The notes: generated by a model from the letters alone, not told the origin. 64,000 nt of DNA from Fibrobacter sp. UWB16 (GCF_900215325.1 NZ_OCMS01000003.1:434001-498000), one strand, 5' to 3'. Positions 48,691-57,752 are shown, counted from the first letter of the stretch. Numbers and translations: made by a program.

Positions 48691-50676
48691 TTACGAACCC
48701 CACTGGTAATCGCCGGCTTCATAGACTGGATTTTCTCCGTTGAAGCCGCGTGGGCGCTTGATTTTATCATCGAATAAAGTCTTATTGAAAATGCGGAAGT
48801 CGCCACGTTCATAGCTCTGGAATGAAATGTGACAGAAAATGGGGCCCGCCGGCATGTATTCGCTGAAGCTCATGGTGCGTTCGCCCGCCGTGTAAAGGTA
48901 GTTGAAATACTTGCCGTTTAAAACGATGTGAAGACCGATATTTCCGACGGTGAACCAGCGCCCTTTGGCGAGAATGTTTTCGTGGTGGGTGTCGTCGTAG
49001 TCCATGACGACAAATTCTGCATCGCCGCTCTTGTCTAAGTGGAAGCGGTACTTATGGTTTCCGCCACAGCAACGCCCGTCGAAAAACCACGTGTATCCGC
49101 TTGCGGCTGCAATGCGCGGGTCGCGAACGCTTGTGTCGGGGTGGGCGAGTTGCTCGTCTGTGACGATGCGTTCGGGTTCTACAGCGGCGATAAGCTGTGC
49201 TAAAGTCTTGGGATTGCTTACGGTCGGGAGACTTACTTTATTCTTGGCTTCGTTTGCGGCTCGCCTGTACAGACGGTATGGAATGCCGTCATCGCTAATC
49301 ATTGTGAGTTCATCTTCGCTGAACACGTAGTAAGCGTAAGTCTTTGTGCCGCTCTTGGTGACAACGTTAAAACTGCGGTTGTTGAGCGTGTACCATTGTC
49401 CTGAAACATTCGGGAATCCGGACACGGCCGCTATCCCGTCTTCGTTGATGATTACGGTGTAGTCGTCGCTGATCCAGGCTTCTTCTGCGGCGGTAATTAA
49501 GCGGCAGTCGCGATTCTTGTCGCCTTGGCAGGTGGCTGCAGACGGATTTGCCGCTTCGCAGGGGCTTACCATTCCCGGCGGGAGTTCCGTAGACATGCCT
49601 AGTCTAAAGCCCATGTCTGCGGCGCCATCGCGGCTGCGGATGGCGCGACGGCTCACTCGCGCGAACTCTGCGGGTTCCCCGTAACTTCCGCCTCTTCGCG
49701 TCTTGTTGCCACTTCCTGTGAGCTGTACCGGATTTACCTTGTCTGCGTCCGTGTAGGCTACGAGCCAGTCGTAGACCCATTCCCATGAGTTGCCACTCAT
49801 GTCGTAAAGTCCAAGCTTGTTTGGTTTCTTAGTGGCAACATCGTGTGATTTTCCGCCGCTGTTTTCGGAATACCATGCCACATCATCGACGTTGTTACTA
49901 CCTGAAAATTTAAACTTGTCTGCAATTCCGTCTTTGCCGCCGCGGGCCGCAAATTCCCATTCGGCATCGGTCAACAGTCGGTACTGTCTCCCTGTTTTTT
50001 GCCCAAGCTTGCAGGCGTAATTGTTGGCGTCAAACCAGCTTACGCCGATTTTGGGAGCTTTGTCCGATTCCCATGCATTCTTTTTTCCGCCCATGACGGC
50101 GTTCCATTGGGCTATTGTTACTTCGGTCGGTGCGATATGGTATTCGTCAACTGTTACTTTATGCGAAGGTGCTTCGTAAATTTTATCAGGCTCGGCACAG
50201 TTGTCGCAGCCGCGCGTGTAAGTGCCGCCAGCCACATAGACCATGTTGAAGACGACTCCGTTTACCGTGTCTGCAAAATTTGCGGGTGAAGTATAAACAA
50301 AGGAACTCTCGCTAGAACTGGAATTTGCATGTGCACTAGAGGAGTTCCCTTGCTCGATTCCCGAAGAAGAACTTCTGTGCGGATGCCCGCTTGAAGAGCT
50401 TTTGACTGAGCCCGAGGAACTCCCTTGCATTCTGGAAGACGTTGCCGAATTCCCCGCTGAAGACTCCGCTCCTGAAGAAATCAAATCCCCGGATGGCGAA
50501 GAACCGCCTGCGTTCCCTGTAAAACTGGAACTGGACGAAATTCCAAAATCATCTGTAACGGAAGAAAGATTACTGTTTTCTCCGGAGACTCCGTTGTCCG
50601 AAGAATCCGAGCACCCTATGAACATCCCCACTGCGCAACAACACGCAGCATATACACCCGAGGAAAGTATGCGCAT
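48691..50676 (-). CDS. Ser-rich lipoprotein with SUMF1/FGE-like domain
   Basis: About 661 residues. Lipobox FIGC followed by SDSS, a Ser-rich linker (residues 30-125), then an FGE-sulfatase (SUMF1) fold: TYTRGCDNCAE, APTEVTIAQWNAVMGG, YRLLTDAEWEFAARGG, YDMSGNSWEWVYDW, RRGGSYGEPAEFARVSRRAIRSRDGAADMGFRLG. The active cysteines that true formylglycine-generating enzymes carry after RGGSY are missing, so it is probably a binding protein. The last 270 residues are an unrecognised beta-rich region. ATG 50676 has AGGAGG five bases upstream. Zero-base spacing to the next gene. Confidence 0.85.
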   Translation of the reverse strand: MRILSSGVYAACCCAVGMFIGCSDSSDNGVSGENSNLSSVTDDFGISSSSSFTGNAGGSSPSGDLISSGAESSAGNSATSSRMQGSSSGSVKSSSSGHPHRSSSSGIEQGNSSSAHANSSSSESSFVYTSPANFADTVNGVVFNMVYVAGGTYTRGCDNCAEPDKIYEAPSHKVTVDEYHIAPTEVTIAQWNAVMGGKKNAWESDKAPKIGVSWFDANNYACKLGQKTGRQYRLLTDAEWEFAARGGKDGIADKFKFSGSNNVDDVAWYSENSGGKSHDVATKKPNKLGLYDMSGNSWEWVYDWLVAYTDADKVNPVQLTGSGNKTRRGGSYGEPAEFARVSRRAIRSRDGAADMGFRLGMSTELPPGMVSPCEAANPSAATCQGDKNRDCRLITAAEEAWISDDYTVIINEDGIAAVSGFPNVSGQWYTLNNRSFNVVTKSGTKTYAYYVFSEDELTMISDDGIPYRLYRRAANEAKNKVSLPTVSNPKTLAQLIAAVEPERIVTDEQLAHPDTSVRDPRIAAASGYTWFFDGRCCGGNHKYRFHLDKSGDAEFVVMDYDDTHHENILAKGRWFTVGNIGLHIVLNGKYFNYLYTAGERTMSFSEYMPAGPIFCHISFQSYERGDFRIFNKTLFDDKIKRPRGFNGENPVYEAGDYQWGS

Positions 50677-50870
50677 ATGCACCTCCTTCGAGCAAACCTA
50701 ACCCAATTTCAAAATAACCTAAAAAAGATGGTTTCGTTTGTAAATTTTCGCAAACGTGTGGACAAAATGCCAGTTTGAGTCGAATGCCTATTTTTTAAGT
50801 GTTAAAATTAATCGAAACAAATAAGGATGAACACCGCCTGCACGGGAATGACCACATCGGGTACATCCGT

Positions 50871-50907
50871 CTCTTTTTTTATCTTTTAACTGAATAAAAA
50901 AAAGAGG
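50871..50907 (+). promoter_or_regulatory. Hairpin covering the dxr ribosome-binding site
   Basis: CTCTTTTTTTAT (50871-50882) can pair with ATAAAAAAAAGAG (50894-50906) across an 11-base loop. The right arm includes AGAGG, the SD for dxr, so pairing would hide it. Possible temperature- or ligand-sensitive control of translation. The rest of the 50677-50914 gap shows no other feature. Confidence 0.45.
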
Positions 50908-50914
50908 TTTTTAA

Positions 50915-52063
50915 ATGAAAAACGTTGTTCTTTTGGGTGCCACCGGTTCTATCGGTACCTCTAGCGTTGATGTCATTCACCAGCATTCGGATATCTTCAA
51001 CCTTTACGCTGTGGCTGCAAATAGCAGTGTCGAGAAGGTTGCTGAAATTGTGCGCAAGTACAATGTTGAACGCGTTTGCATGTTCAACGAGACGGCCGCC
51101 AAGGAACTCGAAGGCGTGCTCGGCAAGAAGGTGCTTGCTGGCATGGACGGCCTTTGCGAACTTGCAGCAGACCCCAAGGCCGACATTATCATTAACGCCT
51201 TGATGGGTGCAGTGGGCTGCCTCCCGACGATTACCGCTATTGAACATGGCAAGCATGTCGCCCTCGCAAATAAGGAAACGATGGTGATGGCAGGCCCGGT
51301 CATTTGGGACAAGCTTGCTGAAAATCCGAAGTCCTTCATCACGCCGATTGACTCTGAACACAGTGCTATTTTCCAGTGCCTCGAAGGCGGCAAGCGCGAA
51401 CACGAAGTTGAATTCCTCGAAATCACGGCTTCGGGCGGTCCGTTCCGCGAATGGCCTATCGAAAAGTTTGAAAAAATCACTGTCGCCGACGCCTTGAATC
51501 ATCCGGTGTGGAGCATGGGCAAGAAAATTACGATTGACTCTGCTTCCATGATGAACAAGGGCCTTGAAGTGCTCGAAGCTCACTTCTTGTTCCACATTCC
51601 GTATGACCAGATCAAAGTTGTGGTTCACCCGCAGTCCATGGTGCACTCTCTCGTGCAGTTCCGCGATGGTTCCTTGATGGCTCAGCTCGGCGCTCCCGAC
51701 ATGCGCATCCCGATTCAGGTGGCTCTCACGTGGCCTGACCGTCTCAAGCTCGAAACTAAGCGTCTCGACTTGCCGACGCTTGCAAAGCTCACGTTCTTCG
51801 AACCGGACTTCAACAAGTTCCGTTGCCTCGCTCTTGCCTTTGAAGCTGGCCGTCGTGGCGGTATCGTGCCTTCGATGATGAACGCTGCAAACGAAGTACT
51901 CGTGGACCGTTTCCTCAAGGGTAACCTCAAGTTCACCGACATCCCAAAGTACGTGGAAATGGTGATGGAAAAGGCCCCGAATGTCACCGGTCACCTTTCC
52001 TTGGAACAAGTGCTCGAAGCCGACAAGGAAGCTCGCCTCATGACGGAAGGATTCTTGAAGTAG
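50915..52063 (+). CDS. dxr: 1-Deoxy-D-xylulose 5-phosphate reductoisomerase
   Basis: 382 residues, full length. NADPH-binding GATGSIGTSSVDVI at the N terminus, KETMVMAG near residue 122, metal- and substrate-binding DSEHSAIFQCL and TASGGPFR, then NHPVWSMGKKITIDSASMMNKGLEVLEAH. It makes MEP in the non-mevalonate isoprenoid pathway, which supplies the substrate of UppS. It belongs to the same conserved cluster, though 3.5 kb separates it from cdsA. SD AGAGG eight bases before the ATG lies in a hairpin. Confidence 0.98.
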   Translation: MKNVVLLGATGSIGTSSVDVIHQHSDIFNLYAVAANSSVEKVAEIVRKYNVERVCMFNETAAKELEGVLGKKVLAGMDGLCELAADPKADIIINALMGAVGCLPTITAIEHGKHVALANKETMVMAGPVIWDKLAENPKSFITPIDSEHSAIFQCLEGGKREHEVEFLEITASGGPFREWPIEKFEKITVADALNHPVWSMGKKITIDSASMMNKGLEVLEAHFLFHIPYDQIKVVVHPQSMVHSLVQFRDGSLMAQLGAPDMRIPIQVALTWPDRLKLETKRLDLPTLAKLTFFEPDFNKFRCLALAFEAGRRGGIVPSMMNAANEVLVDRFLKGNLKFTDIPKYVEMVMEKAPNVTGHLSLEQVLEADKEARLMTEGFLK

Positions 52064-52087
52064 TTGTAAAATACAACAATAGAAATG

Positions 52088-52115
52088 AAGCTCCGCTTTA
52101 TTGCGGGGCTTTTGT
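52088..52115 (+). terminator. Terminator after dxr
   Basis: AAGCTCCGC / GCGGGGCTT stem with loop TTTATT, then TTTGTTG. Confidence 0.75.
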
Positions 52116-52174
52116 TGTATATAAATTTATAATAGCCGATTCTAGTGTTAGGGGCGGTGTTGATTGGAGTGTGC

Positions 52175-53386
52175 ATGAAAAAGATGACAATGGCGGTATG
52201 CTTTGCCGCTGTTTTTGCGTTCGCCCAGTGGGGCGGCGGTATGGGCGGGGGCTTTGGCGGCCCGCAAGGTGGTGGCAGTGTTCCTGATGCCGAAAAAACA
52301 GCCGATGTCAATTATGTAGGCGATGGAAAGACCTATCATACATTGGATATTTACATCCCTAAGGAAGTAAAGGAATCGTATCCTGTGGTCATCCATACTT
52401 ACGGCAGCGCCTGGAGTATGAACAACATGAAGGGCTCTGCGGACTTGAGCACCATTTGCGCTGCTTATGTCAAGGCGGGCTATGCAGTTGTGACTCCGAA
52501 CCACCGTTCGGCAAGCGATGCCATATATCCGGCTCAGCTGCACGATATCAAGGCCGTGGTGCGTTTTGTCCGCGGCAATGCGGCTAAGTACAAGTTCGAT
52601 ACGAATTTTGTGGCCGTTTCCGGGTTCTCTTCGGGTGGTCACCTTTCGAGCCTCGTGGCGACGACTTGCGGTTTGAAAGAGGGCAAGTCCGGCTCGGTGA
52701 CGGTCGATTTGGTCGGTAATCTCGGTGAATTTACATCGTTCAGCAGCTGTGCTGATGCTGCCGTGCTTTGGTCTCCTCCGACCGACATCTACACGATGAA
52801 CCCCATTAGCATGGGTGGCTCCGGAACAATGGAAGGGAAATTCATTGGCGTGGAACGCGAAGGCAACAAGGACAAATGGATGGTCGCCAGTTCTCCCTAT
52901 TATGCGGGCGATGACGATCCGCCGGTAATCATGTTTCATGGCACGTCCGATAATATTGTGAACATTGAACAGAGTGAGGAACTTTACGATTCCCTAAAAA
53001 ATCACAATGTGGTAACGGAATTTGTCAAAGTATCGGGCGGTTCTCATGGCGGTGACAAGATGAACTCGACCGAGAATTTGAACAAGGCTGTTGCCTTCCT
53101 GGACAAGGCGCGCGAAGCTAAAACCACTGTTAAAAAAGATTCGACGGTAGGTTTTGTGCCTAGACTTGCAAAGTCCTTCGGTATGGAAATTCGTGGAAAC
53201 CGGCTGTCTATTCTCGGAGGCGATGGCGCTTTCCGTTACACGGTGGTTTCTGTAAACGGGGAACGCAAAGCTGGCGGATTTTTCCGTAAGGAACTCGATT
53301 TATCTCAATTGCCAGTTGGCGTTTATGGGATTATGGTAGAGGCGCCTTCGGGAGCATCAAACTTCATAAAATTTGCGAAGAAATAA
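52175..53386 (+). CDS. Secreted alpha/beta-hydrolase esterase
   Basis: 403 residues with signal peptide (MKKMTMAVCFAAVFAFAQ) and a Gly-rich stretch (WGGGMGGGFGGPQGGG). The fold is that of BD-FAE/acetylxylan-type esterases: DIYIPKEVKESYPVVIHTYG, oxyanion region, nucleophile in SGFSSGGHLSSL near residue 160, acid in FHGTSDNIV and His in GGSHGGD. The C-terminal 75 residues (FRYTVVSVNGERKAGG, LPVGVYGIMVEA) look like a type IX sorting tail. Location before two GH9 endoglucanases suggests removal of acetyl or feruloyl groups from plant wall xylan; the substrate is inferred. Confidence 0.82.
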   Translation: MKKMTMAVCFAAVFAFAQWGGGMGGGFGGPQGGGSVPDAEKTADVNYVGDGKTYHTLDIYIPKEVKESYPVVIHTYGSAWSMNNMKGSADLSTICAAYVKAGYAVVTPNHRSASDAIYPAQLHDIKAVVRFVRGNAAKYKFDTNFVAVSGFSSGGHLSSLVATTCGLKEGKSGSVTVDLVGNLGEFTSFSSCADAAVLWSPPTDIYTMNPISMGGSGTMEGKFIGVEREGNKDKWMVASSPYYAGDDDPPVIMFHGTSDNIVNIEQSEELYDSLKNHNVVTEFVKVSGGSHGGDKMNSTENLNKAVAFLDKAREAKTTVKKDSTVGFVPRLAKSFGMEIRGNRLSILGGDGAFRYTVVSVNGERKAGGFFRKELDLSQLPVGVYGIMVEAPSGASNFIKFAKK

Positions 53387-53408
53387 TACATTGGGTACAG
53401 TTGTAACC

Positions 53409-53445
53409 AGATTGTCCAACAAAAGTTGGGCAATCTGTTTTTTTT
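53409..53445 (+). terminator. Strong terminator after the esterase
   Basis: AGATTGTCCAAC / GTTGGGCAATCT stem with AAAA loop, then G and eight T residues. Confidence 0.92.
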
Positions 53446-53486
53446 AGGGTAGATTATAGATTGTGAAAAAAGGAAAGGAGTGTCTT

Positions 53487-55349
53487 ATGAAAGTCTCGTT
53501 CGGCTTGAAACAGTATATTTCTGCTGCGGCTGTCGCATTGACGTTTGCGTCTACAGCGTTTGCAGCAACGGCTTACATCAACCAGGTCGGTTATCGTACC
53601 ACGGATCCGAAGGAATTTACGCTTTTTGAAGGTTCTGGTGATATTGAAATTGTGGATGCCGCCGGTCAGACAGTCCTTACGACAACGCCGAAGGCCGCTA
53701 CGAAGTGGAATCCGAGTGGCCAGAATGTGCAACTTGTCGATTTCTCCGAACTGAAGACTCCTGGAACTTACAGCATTACGCAGGGCGGTCAAGTGCTCCG
53801 TTCCGATTTGGTGATTGCGGAAAAGCCGTTTGAAAGTATTGCCAAGGCTGCGCTCAAGTGGTACTACTACCAGCGTGCTTCTATGGCGTTGGAAGAAACT
53901 TATGCAGGTCAGTGGAAACGCGATGCGGGCCACACCAATCCGACTGCTAAAATGCATAGCTCTACAGGTGCTTCGGGTACGCTTGAAACGAGTAAGGGCT
54001 GGTATGATGCTGGTGACTATGGTCGCTATATCGTGAACTCGGGCATTACGACTTATACGCTCCTTTCGCTTTATGAACACTTCCCGGATTACTTCAAAAC
54101 GCTCAAGTGGAATATTCCGGCTGAAGGCACTTTGCCAGACTTGCTTGCCGAAATCAAGTATAATCTTGACTGGATGCTCACCATGCAGGCCGAAGATGGC
54201 GGTGTTTACCACAAGCTTTCGACGCTCCAGTTCCCAGGCGACGTGATGCCAGCGAAGGATACGGACCCGCTCTATGTGATTGGCAAGGGTACGGGGGCTA
54301 CGTTTAATTTTGCTGCTGTGATGGCGACGGCCTATCGAGTGTTTAAGCCGTTTGATGCCACCTATGCAGCAACGTGTCTCGAAGCGGCCAAGAAGGCCTA
54401 TGCCTGGGGTGCCCAGCATCCTGATGTGGCTTTCAACAATCCGATGGATGTCGCAACAGGTTCGTACAGCGACGGCAAATTGGATGATGAAAAGGTCTTT
54501 GCCGGTATGGAATTGTTTATTTCTACGGGTGAAGTCTCTTATAAGCCGACTTTAAATGCAAATGAAGCAAGCATTGTTCCTGCTTGGCCTGAAGTCTATG
54601 GCCTTGCGGTTTTTGGTGCTGCAAGTCATCCGACTGAAACTGGTGACGAAGCTGCAACGGCTAAAAAGATGCTCACGGAATATGCCAATGAGTTTGCCTA
54701 TGTCTCCACGACGGGTTTTGGCGTTGTGATGTCCCAGGAAGACTTCGTTTGGGGCTCGAATGCAGTTGCCGGCAATCAGGGCGTGTTCCTCCTCCATGCT
54801 TATTACGTGACTGGCGAGCAGAAGTATTACGAAGCCGCAAAAAAAGTGGTGGACTATTTGCTTGGCAAGAACCCGCTTGATATGTCCTTTGTGACTGGTT
54901 TCGGAACAAAGTCTCCGAAACTGCCGCACCATCGTCCGAGTACAGCCGATAAGGTGACGGATCCTGTTCCGGGCATGGTTGTGGGTGGCCCGCAGCCGGG
55001 TGGTGAAGATATTGGAACGAAGTCTTGGGAATGCAAGGACTATAGAACTGGACAGGCTGCCACTTCTTACATTGACAATCGCTGCAGCTATGCAACCAAC
55101 GAAGTCGCTATTAACTGGAACGCTCCGTTTGCATACCTCGTGGGTGCCATGGAAGCTTTGAACGCTGGCTATGCCCCGTCCTTCGCTGTTGAAGGTGTTG
55201 CAAAGGGTGGAACTTCTGCTCTCAAGCCTTCGATTTTGAGAAACCGCGGAAAGGTTGAAACTGCACCGCGCCTTCGTATTGCTGATCAGAAGGTGTACAT
55301 CGAAAAGAATGGCAAGCGCTTTGACCTCAAGGGCCATCTTCTCAAGTAA
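53487..55349 (+). CDS. Secreted GH9 endoglucanase, copy 1
   Basis: 620 residues with signal peptide (MKVSFGLKQYISAAAVALTFASTAFA). Residues 27-115 form an Ig-like CelD_N domain (ATAYINQVGYRTTDPKEF...). The GH9 catalytic domain follows: KGWYDAGDYGRYIVNSG with Asp 174 and Asp 177 as nucleophile/base, HHRPSTADKV, and NEVAINWNAPFAYL with Glu 539 as acid. It should cut cellulose internally. The tail ends in IEKNGKRFDLKGHLLK, shared with the next gene. ATG 53487 has AAAGGAG upstream; a GTG at 53463 is rejected because it precedes the signal peptide. Copy 1 lacks the Ser linker of copy 2. Confidence 0.93.
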   Translation: MKVSFGLKQYISAAAVALTFASTAFAATAYINQVGYRTTDPKEFTLFEGSGDIEIVDAAGQTVLTTTPKAATKWNPSGQNVQLVDFSELKTPGTYSITQGGQVLRSDLVIAEKPFESIAKAALKWYYYQRASMALEETYAGQWKRDAGHTNPTAKMHSSTGASGTLETSKGWYDAGDYGRYIVNSGITTYTLLSLYEHFPDYFKTLKWNIPAEGTLPDLLAEIKYNLDWMLTMQAEDGGVYHKLSTLQFPGDVMPAKDTDPLYVIGKGTGATFNFAAVMATAYRVFKPFDATYAATCLEAAKKAYAWGAQHPDVAFNNPMDVATGSYSDGKLDDEKVFAGMELFISTGEVSYKPTLNANEASIVPAWPEVYGLAVFGAASHPTETGDEAATAKKMLTEYANEFAYVSTTGFGVVMSQEDFVWGSNAVAGNQGVFLLHAYYVTGEQKYYEAAKKVVDYLLGKNPLDMSFVTGFGTKSPKLPHHRPSTADKVTDPVPGMVVGGPQPGGEDIGTKSWECKDYRTGQAATSYIDNRCSYATNEVAINWNAPFAYLVGAMEALNAGYAPSFAVEGVAKGGTSALKPSILRNRGKVETAPRLRIADQKVYIEKNGKRFDLKGHLLK

Positions 55350-55392
55350 GAACTCCTAACGAACCTCAAAAATCCATATTCATAGAATGCAG

Positions 55393-55422
55393 AAACGGCG
55401 CCCCTCCCGGGACGCCGTTTTT
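55393..55422 (+). terminator. Terminator after GH9 copy 1
   Basis: AAACGGCGCCC / GGGACGCCGTTTTT stem, preceded by CATATTCATAGAATGCA, a sequence repeated after copy 2. Confidence 0.85.
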
Positions 55423-55546
55423 CACGTTTTTTTTACGAAACACTTGCAACACTTTTCTTTAAAATGATGTTCGGACGGGTAGAAAATATGCTTGAATGGC
55501 TCTATATTATATGGGCTAAAACTTGCACTTTTTTACGAGGATGTTT

Positions 55547-57586
55547 GTGAATAATCATGCGTTAAAGTCCGTAGCGCTTGCCGCGCTCGTCGCAGCCCCA
55601 GCTTTCGCAGCGACTGCATTCATCAACCAGATTGGCTACCGTCCGGGCGACTTCAAGGAACTCGCTCTCGTCGATGCTAACGGCAGCGTGGATTTCGTGA
55701 ATGCAGCCGGTGAGGTCGTTCTCTCCGTGACGCCTAAGGCCGCATCTTACTGGGATGCGAGCGGTCAGAATGTCCAGCTCGTCGATTTCTCCAAGCTTGC
55801 CGAAGCGGGCAAGTACAGCATCAAGGTAAACGGCAATGTGCTCCGTTCCGACCTCGTCGTGAAATCCCAGACGTACGAAGATATCGTCAAGGCTTCCATC
55901 AAGTGGTTCTACTACCAGCGCGCCTCCATGGCTCTCGAAAGCCAGTACGCAGGCAAGTGGGCCCGCGCAGCCGGCCACACGAATCCGACTGCCGAACTTC
56001 ACAATTCTACGGGTGCTTCGGGTACGATCAATTCCAGCAAGGGCTGGTACGATGCTGGCGACTACGGCCGTTACATTGTGAACTCGGGTATTACGACCTA
56101 CACGCTCCTCTCTCTTTACGAACACTTCCCGCAGTATTTCAAGACGCTCAAGTGGAACATCCCGGCCGAAGGCTCCCTCCCAGATTTGCTTGCCGAAATC
56201 AAGTACAATCTCGACTGGATGCTCACCATGCAGGCTTCTGACGGTGGTGTCTACCACAAGCTTACCTCTCTCGGTTTCCCGGGCGACGTGATGCCTGCTG
56301 CGGACAATTCCAAGCTTTATGCTATCGGCAAGAGCACGGCGGGTACGTTTGACTTTGCAGCCGTGATGGCGATGGCTTCCCGCATTTACAAGCCGTTTGA
56401 TGCCACTTACGCTTCCAAGTGCCTTGAAGCCGCTAAAAAAGCTTACGCTTGGGGCCAGCAGAACCCGAGCCGCAACTATCTCGCTAATCCGTCGGATGTT
56501 TCGACGGGCGCCTATGAAAACGACAATCCGAACGACGAAAAGGTTCTTGCCGGGACAGAACTCTTCATCACGACGGGTGATGCTTCTTACAAGCAGTCCG
56601 GCTCATCGGAATACGTCTCTTACTGGGGCGATGTCATGGGCCTTGCCACGTACGAAAAGGCTACGCATCAGGCGCAATTTGGTGGCGATGCAAACGAAGC
56701 CAAGCAAAAGATTTTGGGCACTGCAGACAACTTTGCTAACCGCGCCGAAAAAGGCTTTGGCGTCGTGATGGCAAAGGATGACTTTGTATGGGGTTCCAAT
56801 GCGGTTGCCTCCAATCAGGGCGTTTGGCTGTTGCATGCCTACTACCTCACGGGCGAACAGAAGTATTACAAGGCTGCCGTCAAGGTTCTTGATTACTTGC
56901 TCGGCAAGAACCCGCTTGACATGTCTTTCGTAACTGGTTATGGCACCAAGTCTCCGAAAATGCCGCACCACCGCCCGAGTACTTCGGATAACGTAGAAGA
57001 ACCAATCCCAGGTATGCTTGTGGGTGGCCCGCAGCCTGGCGGCGAAGACGTTGGTTCTGCCGCCGAATGGAAGTGCGCTGATTATCGCAAGGGCCAGGCG
57101 GCAACCGCTTACACCGATCAGCGTTGCAGCTACGCCACGAACGAAGTCGCTATCAACTGGAACGCTCCTCTTGCATACCTCGCTGGCGCTATCGAAGCCA
57201 TCAACGCGGGCTATGCACCAGAATTTGCTGCCGCTGGCGTTGCAAAACAGGATGTACCTGCATCGAGCTCTTCTGAAGCTCCCGCAAGCTCTTCTTCGAG
57301 TGTTCCGCAGAGTTCCTCCTCTGAAGTTGCAAGTAGTTCTTCCGCGATTTCTGGCAATTCCTCCTCTTCCGAGATGCCCGCAAGCTCATCTTCTATTCCG
57401 GGCGTTTCCTCTAGCTCTTCTGCAAACGTAGAATCTTCAAGTTCGCAGGGCACGATTGCAATTCACGCTACGGTGGATTACAAGGCCGTTCGCTCGACGC
57501 AGCCGCGCCTCCGTTTCGACGACCAGAAACTCTTCATCGAAAAGAACGGCAAGCGCTTTGACCTCAAGGGCCATCGCATTAAGTAA
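55547..57586 (+). CDS. Secreted GH9 endoglucanase with Ser-rich linker, copy 2
   Basis: 679 residues; signal peptide MNNHALKSVALAALVAAPAFA. The same domain order as copy 1 (CelD_N, GH9 with KGWYDAGDYGRYIVNSG, HHRPSTSDNV, NEVAINWNAPLAYL), plus a 70-residue poly-Ser linker near residue 570 before the shared tail IEKNGKRFDLKGHRIK. The start is probably GTG 55547, with GAGG (55537-55540) six bases upstream; ATG 55541 abuts the SD directly and is less likely. The extra linker may space the enzyme from the cell surface. Codon bias is stronger than in copy 1. Confidence 0.92.
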   Translation: MNNHALKSVALAALVAAPAFAATAFINQIGYRPGDFKELALVDANGSVDFVNAAGEVVLSVTPKAASYWDASGQNVQLVDFSKLAEAGKYSIKVNGNVLRSDLVVKSQTYEDIVKASIKWFYYQRASMALESQYAGKWARAAGHTNPTAELHNSTGASGTINSSKGWYDAGDYGRYIVNSGITTYTLLSLYEHFPQYFKTLKWNIPAEGSLPDLLAEIKYNLDWMLTMQASDGGVYHKLTSLGFPGDVMPAADNSKLYAIGKSTAGTFDFAAVMAMASRIYKPFDATYASKCLEAAKKAYAWGQQNPSRNYLANPSDVSTGAYENDNPNDEKVLAGTELFITTGDASYKQSGSSEYVSYWGDVMGLATYEKATHQAQFGGDANEAKQKILGTADNFANRAEKGFGVVMAKDDFVWGSNAVASNQGVWLLHAYYLTGEQKYYKAAVKVLDYLLGKNPLDMSFVTGYGTKSPKMPHHRPSTSDNVEEPIPGMLVGGPQPGGEDVGSAAEWKCADYRKGQAATAYTDQRCSYATNEVAINWNAPLAYLAGAIEAINAGYAPEFAAAGVAKQDVPASSSSEAPASSSSSVPQSSSSEVASSSSAISGNSSSSEMPASSSSIPGVSSSSSANVESSSSQGTIAIHATVDYKAVRSTQPRLRFDDQKLFIEKNGKRFDLKGHRIK

Positions 57587-57609
57587 ATTCTCTCATATTC
57601 ATAGAATGC

Positions 57610-57641
57610 AAAACGGTGCTCCATTCGGGGCGCCGTTTTTT
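57610..57641 (+). terminator. Terminator after GH9 copy 2
   Basis: AAAACGGTGC / GCGCCGTTTTTT stem, preceded by CATATTCATAGAATGCA as after copy 1. Confidence 0.8.
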
Positions 57642-57642
57642 G

Positions 57643-57680
57643 TGTCATGCCCGCCGGAGCCTGTGCTGAGCGCAGTCGAA
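57643..57680. repeat. GTCATGCCCGCCGGAGCC...GAGCGCAGTCGAAG repeat
   Basis: Partial copy of the intergenic repeat family, sharing GAGCCTG.(C)CTGAGCGCAGTCGAAG with the copy at 10239-10272. Confidence 0.6.
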
Positions 57681-57752
57681 GTAAGCAGGCATCTGCTTAT
57701 ATACTTGTAATTGCGTTACATCGCGCTTGATTATAATTACTAAATTGTCCGT

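Noticed and set aside
48691-50676. Formylglycine-generating enzyme
   Set aside because: The fold matches but the catalytic cysteines are missing and no sulfatase gene lies nearby.
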